Source: Streptomyces albofaciens JCM 4342 | GTDB lineage: Bacteria; Actinomycetota; Actinomycetes; Streptomycetales; Streptomycetaceae | Length of the DNA stretch: 64,000 nucleotides | Direction of reading: 5' to 3' | NCBI RefSeq assembly: GCF_008634025.1 | Contig: NZ_PDCM01000002.1 | Coordinates: 1,116,001-1,180,000 of the forward strand | In this document: in pieces, positions 19,877 to 28,920 of the stretch | Layout: each line of letters starts with the position of its first letter | How positions within the stretch are numbered: position 1 is the first letter of the stretch | Notes under the pieces: model-generated | What the model was told of the DNA's origin: nothing | Seen by the model: only the letters and a program-made list of their open reading frames with translations | The model's database searches: none | Program-made: the position numbers and the translations under genes

Positions 19877-21247
19877 TCAGCACGGTGCGGCGGTCAGGCG
19901 TTCGATCGCCGCCAGGGGGATGTCCACCAAGGCCGGCCGGTTGCGGGTCTCGTACACCACCTCGTAGACCGCCTTGTCCAGTTCGTAGGCGCGCAGGAGG
20001 GGTTGGCAGCGGCCCGGGTCGAGGCCGGTGACGGCGGCGTAGCCCGCCAGGAAGGCTTCGCGGGAGGCCGCCGCCCACGCGTGCACGGCGTCGGCGGGCG
20101 GCGCCGACGGGCAGCGGCGGGCGTGCCGGGCCGCGTAATCGAAGGAGCGCAGCATGCCGGCCAGGTCCTTGACGGGGGAGGTGGGGGCGGTGCGCTCCTC
20201 CCGGGAGACGGCCGGTTCGCCCTCGAAGTCCAGCACCAGCCATCCGCGCGGACCGCGGAGGACTTGTCCCAGGTGGAGGTCGCCGTGGACACGCTGCACG
20301 GGCAGGGGGCCGGGGAGCGCGGCCACCGCCGCGAAGGCCGAGTGGACGGAAGGTGCGTACCGTCGCAGTTGCGGAGCACTGGAGCAGGCCCGGACGTATC
20401 GCTTGCTCAGTTGCACGGCCAGGCGCTCCAGGCCCGCCCGGTCCAGGACGGCGACGGGCAGTTGCCCGGCGAGGTCGCGGTGAACGCCGGCCACGGTGGC
20501 CCCCAGTTGCGCGGCGGCCCCGGGGAAGCCGCCCGTCCGGCCGCCGGAGGGGGCGTCGCCCAGCAGGATGCTGCGCAAGGCCAGGTCCCAGCCGCTGTCA
20601 GCGTCCGGCTCGTAGTGCTGGAGCAGGCCATAGGTCAGTTCGTCGGCGCCCTGCCGTCCGCTCACGCTGCCCAGCAGCCTCGGCACGTCGCGGTTGCCGG
20701 CCCGCTGGAGTGCGGCCAGGGCCTCCAGCTCCGGGTTGGGACCGGCGACGATACGGCGGAAGAGCTTCAGCAGATAGCGGTCGTCGATCACGATCGAGGT
20801 GTTGCTCTGCTCCACACCCAGCGGACGGGTCCGCTCGGTGCCCGTGGGAGCGACGAGGGAATGCCCGCCCTGTGCCCGGAAGCGGACCCGGGAGGTGTGG
20901 TGATTACGGGCGATGAGTTCCACGAGGCGGGAGGCCAGGTCCGGGTCGCCCGTGGCGTCGTAGACCGCGGTGTCCTCCAGCCGGGCGATGAGGTACGGCT
21001 CCAGCGCGGCCGGGAGGCGGGCACGCACGCCGAGGGGCACGTGGTAGGTCTCCGCCTGTCCGTCGGCGAAGCACACGTGCACCAGGGCCAGGAACCCGGC
21101 GGGACCGGTGCCCCGCGAGCCGGTCAGGGGGACGGCCGAGGCCAGCGTGGTGCCCAGGACGGCACGTCCCTTGCCGGCGAACCAGCGCTGCCAGGGGATC
21201 CACGCGCCCAGCGCGGTCTCGATGTGTTGCGGCAGGGTGGTGGTCAT
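19877..21247 (-). CDS. mak: maltokinase (Mak / Pep2)
   Basis: 456 residues. It phosphorylates maltose with ATP to alpha-maltose-1-phosphate, the donor used by GlgE. The N-terminal cap domain contains [13 protein letters not shown], the mark of maltokinases. The kinase catalytic loop is [15 protein letters not shown] and the metal motif is [11 protein letters not shown]. The start ATG overlaps the treS stop (ATGA, 21244-21247), so it is translationally coupled. TreS and Mak form a complex in mycobacteria, which fits this coupling. The family is often fused or adjacent to treS in actinobacteria. Confidence 0.92.
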   Translation of the reverse strand: MTTTLPQHIETALGAWIPWQRWFAGKGRAVLGTTLASAVPLTGSRGTGPAGFLALVHVCFADGQAETYHVPLGVRARLPAALEPYLIARLEDTAVYDATGDPDLASRLVELIARNHHTSRVRFRAQGGHSLVAPTGTERTRPLGVEQSNTSIVIDDRYLLKLFRRIVAGPNPELEALAALQRAGNRDVPRLLGSVSGRQGADELTYGLLQHYEPDADSGWDLALRSILLGDAPSGGRTGGFPGAAAQLGATVAGVHRDLAGQLPVAVLDRAGLERLAVQLSKRYVRACSSAPQLRRYAPSVHSAFAAVAALPGPLPVQRVHGDLHLGQVLRGPRGWLVLDFEGEPAVSREERTAPTSPVKDLAGMLRSFDYAARHARRCPSAPPADAVHAWAAASREAFLAGYAAVTGLDPGRCQPLLRAYELDKAVYEVVYETRNRPALVDIPLAAIERLTAAPC

Positions 21248-22977
21248 GTGTCCTCCGTCCGCGGGCGCAGGGTGAACCAGTAGAAGCCGTAGCCGGGCAG
21301 GGTGAGCGGGTACGGCTCGGGGCCGGCGGCCGGGAAGGGCGTCGCGCCGGTCAGTTCGGTGAGCGGGCCGGGCGCGAACTCCCGCAGGTCGAGTTCCGTG
21401 TGCCGGGGGGTACGGGCGAAGTTCTGGACGCACAGCACGGTCTCCGCCGCCCCGGGCGCGTCGGCCGGTTCGCGTACGAAGGCCAGCACGGCGGGATCGG
21501 TGCTCCCGATCTCGCGGTAGGTGCCCAGGCCGAAGACCGGGTGGTCGCGGCGGACATGGATCAGGGACCGGACCCAGTGCAGCAGGGAGGACGCGTCGGC
21601 GAGCTGTGTCTCTGTGTTGCGGGCCTGCGGCCCGTAGATGCCGTCGGCGACGACCGGCAGGTACAGGCACGCGGGAGCGGCACGGGAGAAGCCGCCGTTG
21701 CGGCCCGGTGCCCACTGCATGGGGGTGCGTACGGCATCGCGGTCGGCGAGCCAGATGTTGTCGCCCATCCCGATCTCGTCGCCGTAGTAGAGCATCGGGG
21801 AGCCGGGCAGCGACAGCAGCAGGGCGGTGAGGAGTTCGAGCTGTCTGCGGTCGTTGCCGAGCAGCGGGGCGAGGCGGCGGCGGATGCCGATGTTGGCCCG
21901 CATGCGCGGCTCGGTGGCGTACTGGGCGTAGAGGTAGTCGCGCTCTTCGTCGGTGACCATCTCCAGGGTCAGCTCGTCGTGGTTCCGCAGGAAGATCGCC
22001 CATTGGCCGCCCGCGGGGATCGGCGGCGTACGGTCGAGGACCTCGGTGACGGGGGCGCGGTTCTCCTGGCGTACGGCCAGGAACAGGCGGGGCATGAGCG
22101 GGAAGTGGAAGGCCATGTGGCTCTCGTCGCCACCGGTGGCGGGGTCGCCGAAGTAGGCCACCGCGTCCTGCGGCCACTGGTTGGCCTCGGCCAGCAGCAC
22201 CCGCCCGGGGTACTCCTCGTCGACCACCTTCCGTACGCGCTTGAGGAAGTCGTGGGTCTCGGGGAGGTTCTCGCTGGTGGTGCCCTCCCGGGCGAACAGG
22301 TAGGGCACGGCGTCCATGCGGAAGCCGTCGACGCCCAGGTCGAGCCAGAAGCGGACGGTGTCGAGCATGATGTCCTGGACCCGGGGGTTGTCGTAGTTCA
22401 GGTCCGGCTGGTGGGAGAAGAAGCGGTGCCAGTAATACTGGCCGCGTGTCTCGTCCCACGCCCAGTTGGAGCGTTCGGTGTCGACGAAGATGATCCGCGC
22501 GTCGGCGTACTTCCGGTTGTCGTCCTCCCACATGTAGAAGTCCCCGAAGGGGCCGTGCGGGGTCTGCCGGCTGCGCTGGAACCAGGGGTGCCGGTCGGAC
22601 GTGTGGTTGACGACCAGGTCCGTGATCACGCGCATGCCGCGGGCGTGCGCCGCGTCCAGCACCGCGAGGAAGTCCTCCATGGTGCCGAACTCCCGCCGGA
22701 TCGCCCGGTAGTCGCTGATGTCGTAGCCGCCGTCCCGCAGCGGGGATTCGTAGAAGGGCGGCAGCCACAGGCAGTCGATCCCCAGCCACTGGAGATAGTC
22801 GAGCTTGGCCAGGAGGCCTTTCAGGTCGCCCACTCCGTCGCCGTCGGCGTCGTAGAAGGAGCGGACCAGGACCTCGTAGAAGACGGCGGTCTTGAACCAC
22901 TCGGGCTGCGCCGGAGCGTTGTCGGGCAGGGGCGCGGGGCGGGGTGCGGTCATCTCCGGGTCCTTGCGGTCACTCAT
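21244..22977 (-). CDS. treS: trehalose synthase / maltose alpha-D-glucosyltransferase (TreS)
   Basis: 577 residues, GH13_16. It interconverts trehalose and maltose, feeding maltose to the maltokinase. It has [20 protein letters not shown] at the N-terminus, [14 protein letters not shown], nucleophile Asp in [13 protein letters not shown], acid/base Glu in LLAEANQWP, and [12 protein letters not shown], all typical TreS motifs. Its ATG overlaps the glgE stop by 8 bp; an alternative internal ATG (MTAPRP) nine codons in is possible. The order glgE-treS-mak is the conserved GlgE pathway core. Confidence 0.94.
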   Translation of the reverse strand: MSDRKDPEMTAPRPAPLPDNAPAQPEWFKTAVFYEVLVRSFYDADGDGVGDLKGLLAKLDYLQWLGIDCLWLPPFYESPLRDGGYDISDYRAIRREFGTMEDFLAVLDAAHARGMRVITDLVVNHTSDRHPWFQRSRQTPHGPFGDFYMWEDDNRKYADARIIFVDTERSNWAWDETRGQYYWHRFFSHQPDLNYDNPRVQDIMLDTVRFWLDLGVDGFRMDAVPYLFAREGTTSENLPETHDFLKRVRKVVDEEYPGRVLLAEANQWPQDAVAYFGDPATGGDESHMAFHFPLMPRLFLAVRQENRAPVTEVLDRTPPIPAGGQWAIFLRNHDELTLEMVTDEERDYLYAQYATEPRMRANIGIRRRLAPLLGNDRRQLELLTALLLSLPGSPMLYYGDEIGMGDNIWLADRDAVRTPMQWAPGRNGGFSRAAPACLYLPVVADGIYGPQARNTETQLADASSLLHWVRSLIHVRRDHPVFGLGTYREIGSTDPAVLAFVREPADAPGAAETVLCVQNFARTPRHTELDLREFAPGPLTELTGATPFPAAGPEPYPLTLPGYGFYWFTLRPRTEDT

Positions 22978-24946
22978 GGCTGTTCCAGGCCAGGACGCGC
23001 AGGACGCCGTGGCCGGGGCCGAAGCGGACGTGGTGTTCCTTGCCCAGCCGGACCTGCCGCCCGGTGAGGGCGTCGTGCGCGTGGACGTCCGTTTCGCGCG
23101 CCGTCCCCTCGACGTGCGGGGCCAGCGTGATCACGCCTGTCTGGGGCTGGTCCGGTGCGAGGCTGACGGCGCACAGCACCGTGTCCCCGCTGACCGGGTC
23201 GTGCTTGGAGTAGGCGATGATCCGGTCGTTGTCGCAGTCGAGGATGCGCAGGTGCCGCAGCTGTTGCAGGGCCGGGTGCTCCCGCCGTACGCGGTTGAGC
23301 AGCGCGATCCACGACTCCAGGGACGTGCCCGCGGCGCGGGCCGCGGCCGGGTCGCGGGGCCGTAGCTGGTATTTCTCCGAATCCAGGTATTCCTCGCTGC
23401 CGGGGTGCAGCGGGACGTTCTCACACAGTTCGAAGCCCGCGTACACGCCCCAGGCAGGGGCGGCGGTGGCGGCCAGCGCCGCGCGGGCGGCGAAGACCTG
23501 GGGACCGGCGTGGTGCAGGTGGACGGGCAGGATGTCGGGGGTGTTGACGAAGAGGTTGGGGCGCAGGAAATGTGCGTCCCCGGCCAGCTCCCGCAGGTAA
23601 TCGGCGAGTTCTTCCCGGCCGGTGCGCCAGGTGAAATAGGTGTAGGACTGGCTGAACCCCAGGCGGGCCAGCCCCTTGAGCACGGCGGGACGGGTGAACG
23701 CCTCGGCGAGGAACAGCACGTCGGGGTCGGTGCCCTTGATGCGCCAGATGAGCCGGTGCCAGAAGTCGGCGGGTTTGGTGTGGGGGTTGTCGACGCGGAA
23801 GATGCGCACCCCCTGCTCCATCCAGAACCGGACGACGCGTTCCAGCTCCGCGTAGAGGGTCTCGGGCGCGTCGTCGAAGTTGAGCGGATGGATGTCCTCG
23901 TAGCGCTTCGGCGGGTTCTCGGCGTAGGCGACGGAGCCGTCCGGCCGGGTGGTGAACCACTCGGGGTGCTCCGTCACCCAGGGGTGGTCGGGTGCGGCCT
24001 GGAACGCCAGGTCGAGGGCGATCTCCAGGCCCTGCGCGCGGGCCTGCCGCACGAAGTCGCGGAAGCCGGCCAGGTCGCCGAGGGCGGGGTGGACCGCGTC
24101 GTGACCGCCGTCCCGTGAGCCGATGGCCCAGGGGGAGCCCACGTCGGTGGCGTCCGCGGTGAGGGCGTTGTTGCGGCCCTTGCGGTGCACGGTGCCGATC
24201 GGGTGGATGGGCGGCAGGTACAGGACGTCGAAGCCCATCGCCGCGATCCGCGGCAGCTCGGCGGCCGCGGTGGCGAAGGTGCCGTGCACGGGGCGGCCGG
24301 TCTCGTCCACGCCGCCGGTACTGCGGGGGAACATCTCGTACCACGCGCCGAAAAGGGCGCGACGGCGGTCCACCCACACGCGGTGTGGCGCGGTGGAGGT
24401 CACGTGTTCCCGGAGCGGGCGCTGTCGTGCCGCATGCTGTACGCGCCGGCCGAGGGCGGCCGCGGCGCGCTGCCGCGGTGTCCGCCGGGTGTCCCGCAGG
24501 CTGCCCGCCGCCTCCAGGAGGCCGGTGCGGCACCTGTGGTCGTGCGCGTCCCACAGGGCAGCCATCCTCGTCAGCAACCGCGCCCCGGTCTCCAGGTCGT
24601 TGGCCAGTTCACCGGCCGTCCGGCCGGACGCCAATTGGGTCCGCACCGCTCGGCACCACGTGGTCCACGGGTCCCGCCACGCCTCGATCCGTACGGTCCA
24701 CTCCCCTACGGAATGCGCGGTGACGCCGGTCTGCCAGCGGTCGGTCCCCTCGTCCGTCAGCCGCATCGGGACGCGTTTCTCGTCGCCCTCGGGACTGCGC
24801 CAAACGGCCACCGCGCCAAGCGCGTCGTGCCCCTCCTTCCAGATGGTCGCGGCAACGGGAAACAGCTCCCCCACCACTGCCTTGGCCGGACCGCTGCTCC
24901 GGCCGGCAGCCGGAAATACCTTCTCGATGACGATTCGCCCGGTCAT
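22970..24946 (-). CDS. glgE: alpha-1,4-glucan:maltose-1-phosphate maltosyltransferase (GlgE)
   Basis: 658 residues from the ATG at 24946, which has GGAGGGG six bases upstream; a start 7 codons earlier lacks such a site. GlgE (GH13_3) extends alpha-1,4-glucan chains by maltosyl units from maltose-1-phosphate in the cytoplasm. D386 in [10 protein letters not shown] and E415 in FLAEAFTRP are spaced 29 apart, as are the known nucleophile and acid/base of Streptomyces GlgE. The N-terminal [17 protein letters not shown] block is the family's immunoglobulin-like domain. It heads the operon and is divergent from the DJ-1/ThDP operon across about 350 bp. Confidence 0.95.
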   Translation of the reverse strand: MTGRIVIEKVFPAAGRSSGPAKAVVGELFPVAATIWKEGHDALGAVAVWRSPEGDEKRVPMRLTDEGTDRWQTGVTAHSVGEWTVRIEAWRDPWTTWCRAVRTQLASGRTAGELANDLETGARLLTRMAALWDAHDHRCRTGLLEAAGSLRDTRRTPRQRAAAALGRRVQHAARQRPLREHVTSTAPHRVWVDRRRALFGAWYEMFPRSTGGVDETGRPVHGTFATAAAELPRIAAMGFDVLYLPPIHPIGTVHRKGRNNALTADATDVGSPWAIGSRDGGHDAVHPALGDLAGFRDFVRQARAQGLEIALDLAFQAAPDHPWVTEHPEWFTTRPDGSVAYAENPPKRYEDIHPLNFDDAPETLYAELERVVRFWMEQGVRIFRVDNPHTKPADFWHRLIWRIKGTDPDVLFLAEAFTRPAVLKGLARLGFSQSYTYFTWRTGREELADYLRELAGDAHFLRPNLFVNTPDILPVHLHHAGPQVFAARAALAATAAPAWGVYAGFELCENVPLHPGSEEYLDSEKYQLRPRDPAAARAAGTSLESWIALLNRVRREHPALQQLRHLRILDCDNDRIIAYSKHDPVSGDTVLCAVSLAPDQPQTGVITLAPHVEGTARETDVHAHDALTGRQVRLGKEHHVRFGPGHGVLRVLAWNSHE

Positions 24947-25299
24947 ACGGATCCCCTCCGTCGACAATTCTCCGGTCAGCTCCGGGGAGATTCCAATATG
25001 CAGGCTCCGGTCAAGGGGGAGCCAGCACTGTTTCTCACTACGTCAGGTCACTTCGTCCGGACGCCTGGAATTCGTCTGCAATCCGGCGGGCGCGGGTTTT
25101 TTGGCTTCGCGCACCCGGCGGCACCGGCACCGGCCCGGCCGGGCGCATATCGTCAAGTCGGCGGAGTCCGGCCGCGGACACCGCGACGCATTGCCGCCGG
25201 TAATCGGGTCCCGTTCACTCGGAGTTGCTGCCGGTCGATTCGCGCCGTCGGGGCGGACGCCGGCAGCGGTCCACCCGCTGATCCGACCAAGGAGCACTG
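24947..25299. promoter_or_regulatory. divergent promoter region between glgE and the DJ-1/ThDP operon
   Basis: About 350 bp, less GC-rich in its first half, with no gene. It must carry the promoters of both operons. I could not pick out a convincing -35/-10 pair. The right end holds the AAGGAG site (25289-25294) of the plus-strand operon. Confidence 0.5.
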
Positions 25300-26127
25300 G
25301 TGAGCAAGCGTGTTCTCGTCATCCTTTCCGAGTTCGGCTACTGGGGGGAGGAACTCGTCGGTCCCGTGGAGGCGTTCGACGCCCGCGGTTACCGCACGAC
25401 CTTCGCCACCCCCACCGGGAAGCGCCCGCAGGCGCTTCCGCCGAGCCTCGACCCGCACTACGTCGACCCGCCCCTGGGCCGCTCGGTGACCACCCGCGAC
25501 ATGGCCCGGCGCGCCCAGGCGCTGGACGCGTCCGACCGGCTGAACCACCCGCTCAGCCTGGCCGACCTCATTCCCGAGCGGCCCTATTTCAGTTCCATCA
25601 ACCACCTGCGGGACCTGGAGCAGTACCACCGGCACCTGGACACGGCCGTCTCGGACCTGGTGAGCAGCTTCGACGCCCTGGTGATCGTGGGCGGCAGCGG
25701 CCCCATCGTAGACCTGGCGAACAACGAACGGCTGCACGAACTGCTGCTGGGATTCGTCTCGGCCGACAAGCCCGTCCTCGCGGAGTGCTACGGCGTGGCC
25801 GCGCTGGCTTTCGCCCGCGACTGGGAATCCCGCGCGAGCCTGCTGGCGGGCCGGCACGTCACCGGCCACCCCAAGGAGTACGACTACAAGGACGGCACGG
25901 GCTTTGTCGGAGTGGACTTCAACATGGGTCCGCCGCCGTACCCGCTGGAGTACATCCTGCGCGATGCCACCGGGCCGGACGGGGAATTCCACGGGAATGT
26001 CGGCAAGGAAACCTCGGTGATCGTCGACTATCCCTTCATCACCGCGCGTTCGACCCCCGACTCGGTCCTTTCCGGCGAACTGCTGGTCCAGGTCCTGGAA
26101 AACGGTCTGCGCCGGTACGGCTGGTAA
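25300..26127 (+). CDS. DJ-1/PfpI superfamily protein (Hsp31-like, 275 aa)
   Basis: First gene of a plus-strand operon; GTG start with AAGGAG upstream. The core fold shows VLVILSEFGYWGEELVGP at the N-terminus and the nucleophile elbow LAECYGVAAL with a reactive-type Cys. An insert between about residues 45 and 110, as in the larger Hsp31/YDR533c-like members, gives a length greater than the 190 residues of simple PfpI proteins. Members act as glyoxalase III, deglycases, chaperones or isonitrile hydratases. With sugar and ThDP enzymes around it, handling a reactive aldehyde or dicarbonyl is plausible, but this is inference. A second DJ-1 protein is three genes downstream. Confidence 0.85.
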   Translation: MSKRVLVILSEFGYWGEELVGPVEAFDARGYRTTFATPTGKRPQALPPSLDPHYVDPPLGRSVTTRDMARRAQALDASDRLNHPLSLADLIPERPYFSSINHLRDLEQYHRHLDTAVSDLVSSFDALVIVGGSGPIVDLANNERLHELLLGFVSADKPVLAECYGVAALAFARDWESRASLLAGRHVTGHPKEYDYKDGTGFVGVDFNMGPPPYPLEYILRDATGPDGEFHGNVGKETSVIVDYPFITARSTPDSVLSGELLVQVLENGLRRYGW

Positions 26128-26150
26128 CACCGAGGCACTAGGAGTCAGTC

Positions 26151-27770
26151 ATGCGAGCAAGGCCAGGGAAGGCCGCGATGTTCGAGCAGTTCGCGGTCGA
26201 CGACATCCGCTACATGTTCGGGAATCCCGGCACCGTGGAGCAGGGATTCCTGGACGCCGGGTCGAACGCGGCCACGGACTACATCCTCGCGCTGCACGAA
26301 AGCGTCGCGGTCGGAATGGCGGACGGGTACGCCCGCGCCGCCCGGCGGCCGGCCCTGGTCCAGCTCCACAGCGGGGTCGGCCTGGGCAACGGCATCGGGA
26401 TGCTCTATCAGGCGATGCGCGGACACACGCCGCTGGTCGTCCTCGTCGGGGAGGCCGGGGTGCGGTACGACGCGATGGACGCCCAGATGGCCGCGGATCT
26501 GGTGGGGATGGCCGAGCCGGTCACCAAGTACGCGACGCGGGTGATCGACCCCTCGTCGGTCCTTCGCGTGCTGCGGCGCGCCACGAAGATCGCGATGACG
26601 CCGCCGTGCGGCCCGGTGGTGGTGGTGCTGCCCGCGGACGTGATGGACCAGGTCACCACGGAGCCCGCCCTGCCGACCCCGCTGCCCGGGACCCGTACCG
26701 CACCCGAGCCGGAGCTGACGGCACAGGCCGCCCGGCTGCTGCTCGGCGGCAGCGCGCCGCTGATCCTGATGGGCGACGGGGTGGCGGCCGCGGGCGCGCA
26801 GGAGCAGTTGCGCGCGGTGGCCGAGGTGTTGGGGGCCCAGGTGTGGGGGGTGAATTCCTCGGAGGTCAACTTCGACACCACCCACCCGTTGTACGGCGGG
26901 CAGTTGGGCCACATGTTCGGCGAGGACAGCCAGCGGGTGGTGGCGGAGGCCGACCGCGTACTGATCGTGGGGACGTACGTCTTCCCGGAGGTGTTCCCCT
27001 CCCTGCACAGCCCCTTCCGCGACGACGCCCGCATCGTCCACATCGACCTGGACGCCTACGAGATCGCCAAGAACTTCCCCGTGGACCTGGGGATCGTCGC
27101 CGACCCGCGGCCGACCCTGGCGGACCTTCGGGCCGAGCTGGCACGGCAGTCCCCCGACCGGGCGGTCGCCGTGCCGCCCGCTCCCCCCGGCACCGGCCGT
27201 CCGGCGGCGCGCGCTTCGCAGGACCCGGTGCTCGACGGCTTCGTACGGCACCTGGCGGAGCGGGCACCCGAGGACCTGGTGGTCTTCGACGAGGCGCTCA
27301 CCGCCGGCGCGCCCCTGGCCCGGTACCTCCCGCCCCGCACGCCCGGCCGGTTCTTCCAGACCCGGGGCGGCTCGCTCGGCGTGGGCATCCCCGGTGCCCT
27401 GGGCGTCAAACTGGCCCGCCCGGAGCTGCCCGTGGTCGGGTTCTCCGGCGACGGCGCGAGTATGTACACCTTCCAGGCGCTGTGGACGGCGGCCCGTCAC
27501 GGCATCGACGCCAAGCTCGTGGTCTGCAACAACGGCCGCTACCGGCTGCTGGACCACAACATCGAACAGTACTGGCGGCAGGTGGGGCTGCCCTCCCACG
27601 CGGCACCGCAGGCCTTCGACCTCTCCCGCCCCGCCATCCGCTTCACGGACCTGGCCGCGGCGCTGGGCGTGGCAGGGCGCCGCGTGGAGCGCACCGACCA
27701 GATCGAGGAAGCGGTGGCCGCCATGTGGGCCCACCCCGGCCCCTTCCTCGTCGACCTGGTCATCGACTGA
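26151..27770 (+). CDS. thiamine-diphosphate-dependent enzyme, benzoylformate decarboxylase/acetolactate synthase-like
   Basis: 539 residues with all three ThDP-enzyme domains. The activating Glu is E50 in ALHESVAVGMADGY. H73 in LHSGVGLGNG matches the active-site His of benzoylformate decarboxylase. The central domain is degenerate in nucleotide-binding features. The C-terminal GDGASMYTFQ (near 432) to CNNGRY (near 459) is the GDG-NN cofactor motif. It decarboxylates or ligates a 2-oxo acid; the substrate is not evident. It lies 23 bp after the DJ-1 gene, so the two are surely co-transcribed. A 2-oxo acid made from sugar, with an aldehyde product removed by DJ-1 proteins, is one reading of the context. 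Confidence 0.9.
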   Translation: MRARPGKAAMFEQFAVDDIRYMFGNPGTVEQGFLDAGSNAATDYILALHESVAVGMADGYARAARRPALVQLHSGVGLGNGIGMLYQAMRGHTPLVVLVGEAGVRYDAMDAQMAADLVGMAEPVTKYATRVIDPSSVLRVLRRATKIAMTPPCGPVVVVLPADVMDQVTTEPALPTPLPGTRTAPEPELTAQAARLLLGGSAPLILMGDGVAAAGAQEQLRAVAEVLGAQVWGVNSSEVNFDTTHPLYGGQLGHMFGEDSQRVVAEADRVLIVGTYVFPEVFPSLHSPFRDDARIVHIDLDAYEIAKNFPVDLGIVADPRPTLADLRAELARQSPDRAVAVPPAPPGTGRPAARASQDPVLDGFVRHLAERAPEDLVVFDEALTAGAPLARYLPPRTPGRFFQTRGGSLGVGIPGALGVKLARPELPVVGFSGDGASMYTFQALWTAARHGIDAKLVVCNNGRYRLLDHNIEQYWRQVGLPSHAAPQAFDLSRPAIRFTDLAAALGVAGRRVERTDQIEEAVAAMWAHPGPFLVDLVID

Positions 27771-27800
27771 CCACGCGCACACCAAGGAGACAGCTGAACC

Positions 27801-28256
27801 ATGGCAACGCTCCCGACGAGCACCCTGTCCGAGGCGTCGGTGCGCCAGGTCATCACCCTGTGGCACACGGCGCCGGCCGATGGCCGCGACAGCGAGCACC
27901 TCGTGCCGTATCTGGCCGACCGTGGCCTGGCGGTGCACCTGCCCGGGCACACCCTGCGCACCGCCGCCGACTTCCGTTCCTGGTACGCGGCGCGCCGCGG
28001 CCCGCAGCCGGGCGAAAGCCTCGTGATCAAGAACATGTCCGTCCGCCTGCGCTCACCGCTGCACGCGGAGGCGGAGGTCGACGCGGTCTGGGAAGGACGG
28101 TCCGGCGGCACGCACGGCACCTCGTGCGCGCGGCGCCGCGAGTTCACCGAATTCTGGTCCCTGGTGCAGCAGGAGGGCGGGCCGCGGGTGCGGCTGCTGA
28201 CCGTGCACGAGTGGCCGCCCCCGCCCGCGGAAGCCGCTGCCGGCCTGGCCGCGTGA
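27801..28256 (+). CDS. SnoaL/NTF2-like protein (151 aa)
   Basis: A small alpha+beta protein. The N-terminal helices (VRQVITLWHTAP) and HLVPYLADRGLAVHLPGHTLR followed by ADFRSWYAARR fit an NTF2-like cone fold; the later strands (MSVRLRSPLHAEAEVDAVWEG) close the cone. No catalytic residues are diagnostic; members include isomerases, hydratases and binding proteins. Good ribosome-binding site (AAGGAGACAG). It is the third gene of the operon, 30 bp after the ThDP gene. Confidence 0.65.
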   Translation: MATLPTSTLSEASVRQVITLWHTAPADGRDSEHLVPYLADRGLAVHLPGHTLRTAADFRSWYAARRGPQPGESLVIKNMSVRLRSPLHAEAEVDAVWEGRSGGTHGTSCARRREFTEFWSLVQQEGGPRVRLLTVHEWPPPPAEAAAGLAA

Positions 28257-28311
28257 ACGGTCCCGGCCCACGGCGCCGCCGCCTCGTACCCACCGACAAG
28301 GAGCGACAGAA

Positions 28312-28920
28312 ATGACCGGAACCGCGCCGACGCCCCGGCTGCCCGGCAAACGCATCGGCATTCTCATGGAGAGCGACTTCGTCGAGGACGAAATCACCTA
28401 CTACCGCAGGCGCTTCGCCGAGGAGGGCGCCGAGGTCACACTGTTCACCCGGTTGTGGGGCAACCCCGCGCTCACCTTCACCGGGCACGAGCAGCGGGCG
28501 CCCCTGGAGGTCGACGGCGACCTGGAAAGCCTGGACATCGCCGAACTGGCCCGCCTGGACGCGCTGATCGTGCCCTCCGGGATGGTCGCGGACCGGCTGC
28601 GGTACAGCGAGCACGCCAGGGAGGAAGCGCCCGCGGTCTCCGTACTGCGCCGTGCCTTCCGCCTCCCCGGCCTGGTCAAGGCGTTCTCCTGCCACGGGCT
28701 GCTGCTGGCCACGCCCGCCCCCGAGCTGCTGGCCGGCCGCACCGTCACCTGCCACAACAACCTCATCGGCGATGTGCGGAACATGGGCGCCGCATACCTG
28801 GACCAGGACCTGGTCGTCGACCGCGACCTGGTCACCGGCCGCACCGTCGAGGAGTGCCACCTGCTGGCCCGCGCGGTCATCGGGCTGCTCTCCGCGCCCG
28901 GGAAGGCGGCGGTCCGGTGA
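28312..28920 (+). CDS. DJ-1/PfpI superfamily protein (202 aa)
   Basis: A compact PfpI-type member. The N-terminal strand-loop is KRIGILMESDFVEDEITYYR, with the acidic residue that usually supports the nucleophile (MESDFVEDE). DALIVPSGMVADRLR leads to the nucleophile elbow AFSCHGLLLA with Cys followed by His, as in PfpI. Preceded by AAGGAGCGACAGAA. It overlaps the next gene by 4 bp (GTGA). Having two distinct DJ-1 proteins in one operon is unusual and suggests either a heteromer or two steps. Confidence 0.85.
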   Translation: MTGTAPTPRLPGKRIGILMESDFVEDEITYYRRRFAEEGAEVTLFTRLWGNPALTFTGHEQRAPLEVDGDLESLDIAELARLDALIVPSGMVADRLRYSEHAREEAPAVSVLRRAFRLPGLVKAFSCHGLLLATPAPELLAGRTVTCHNNLIGDVRNMGAAYLDQDLVVDRDLVTGRTVEECHLLARAVIGLLSAPGKAAVR

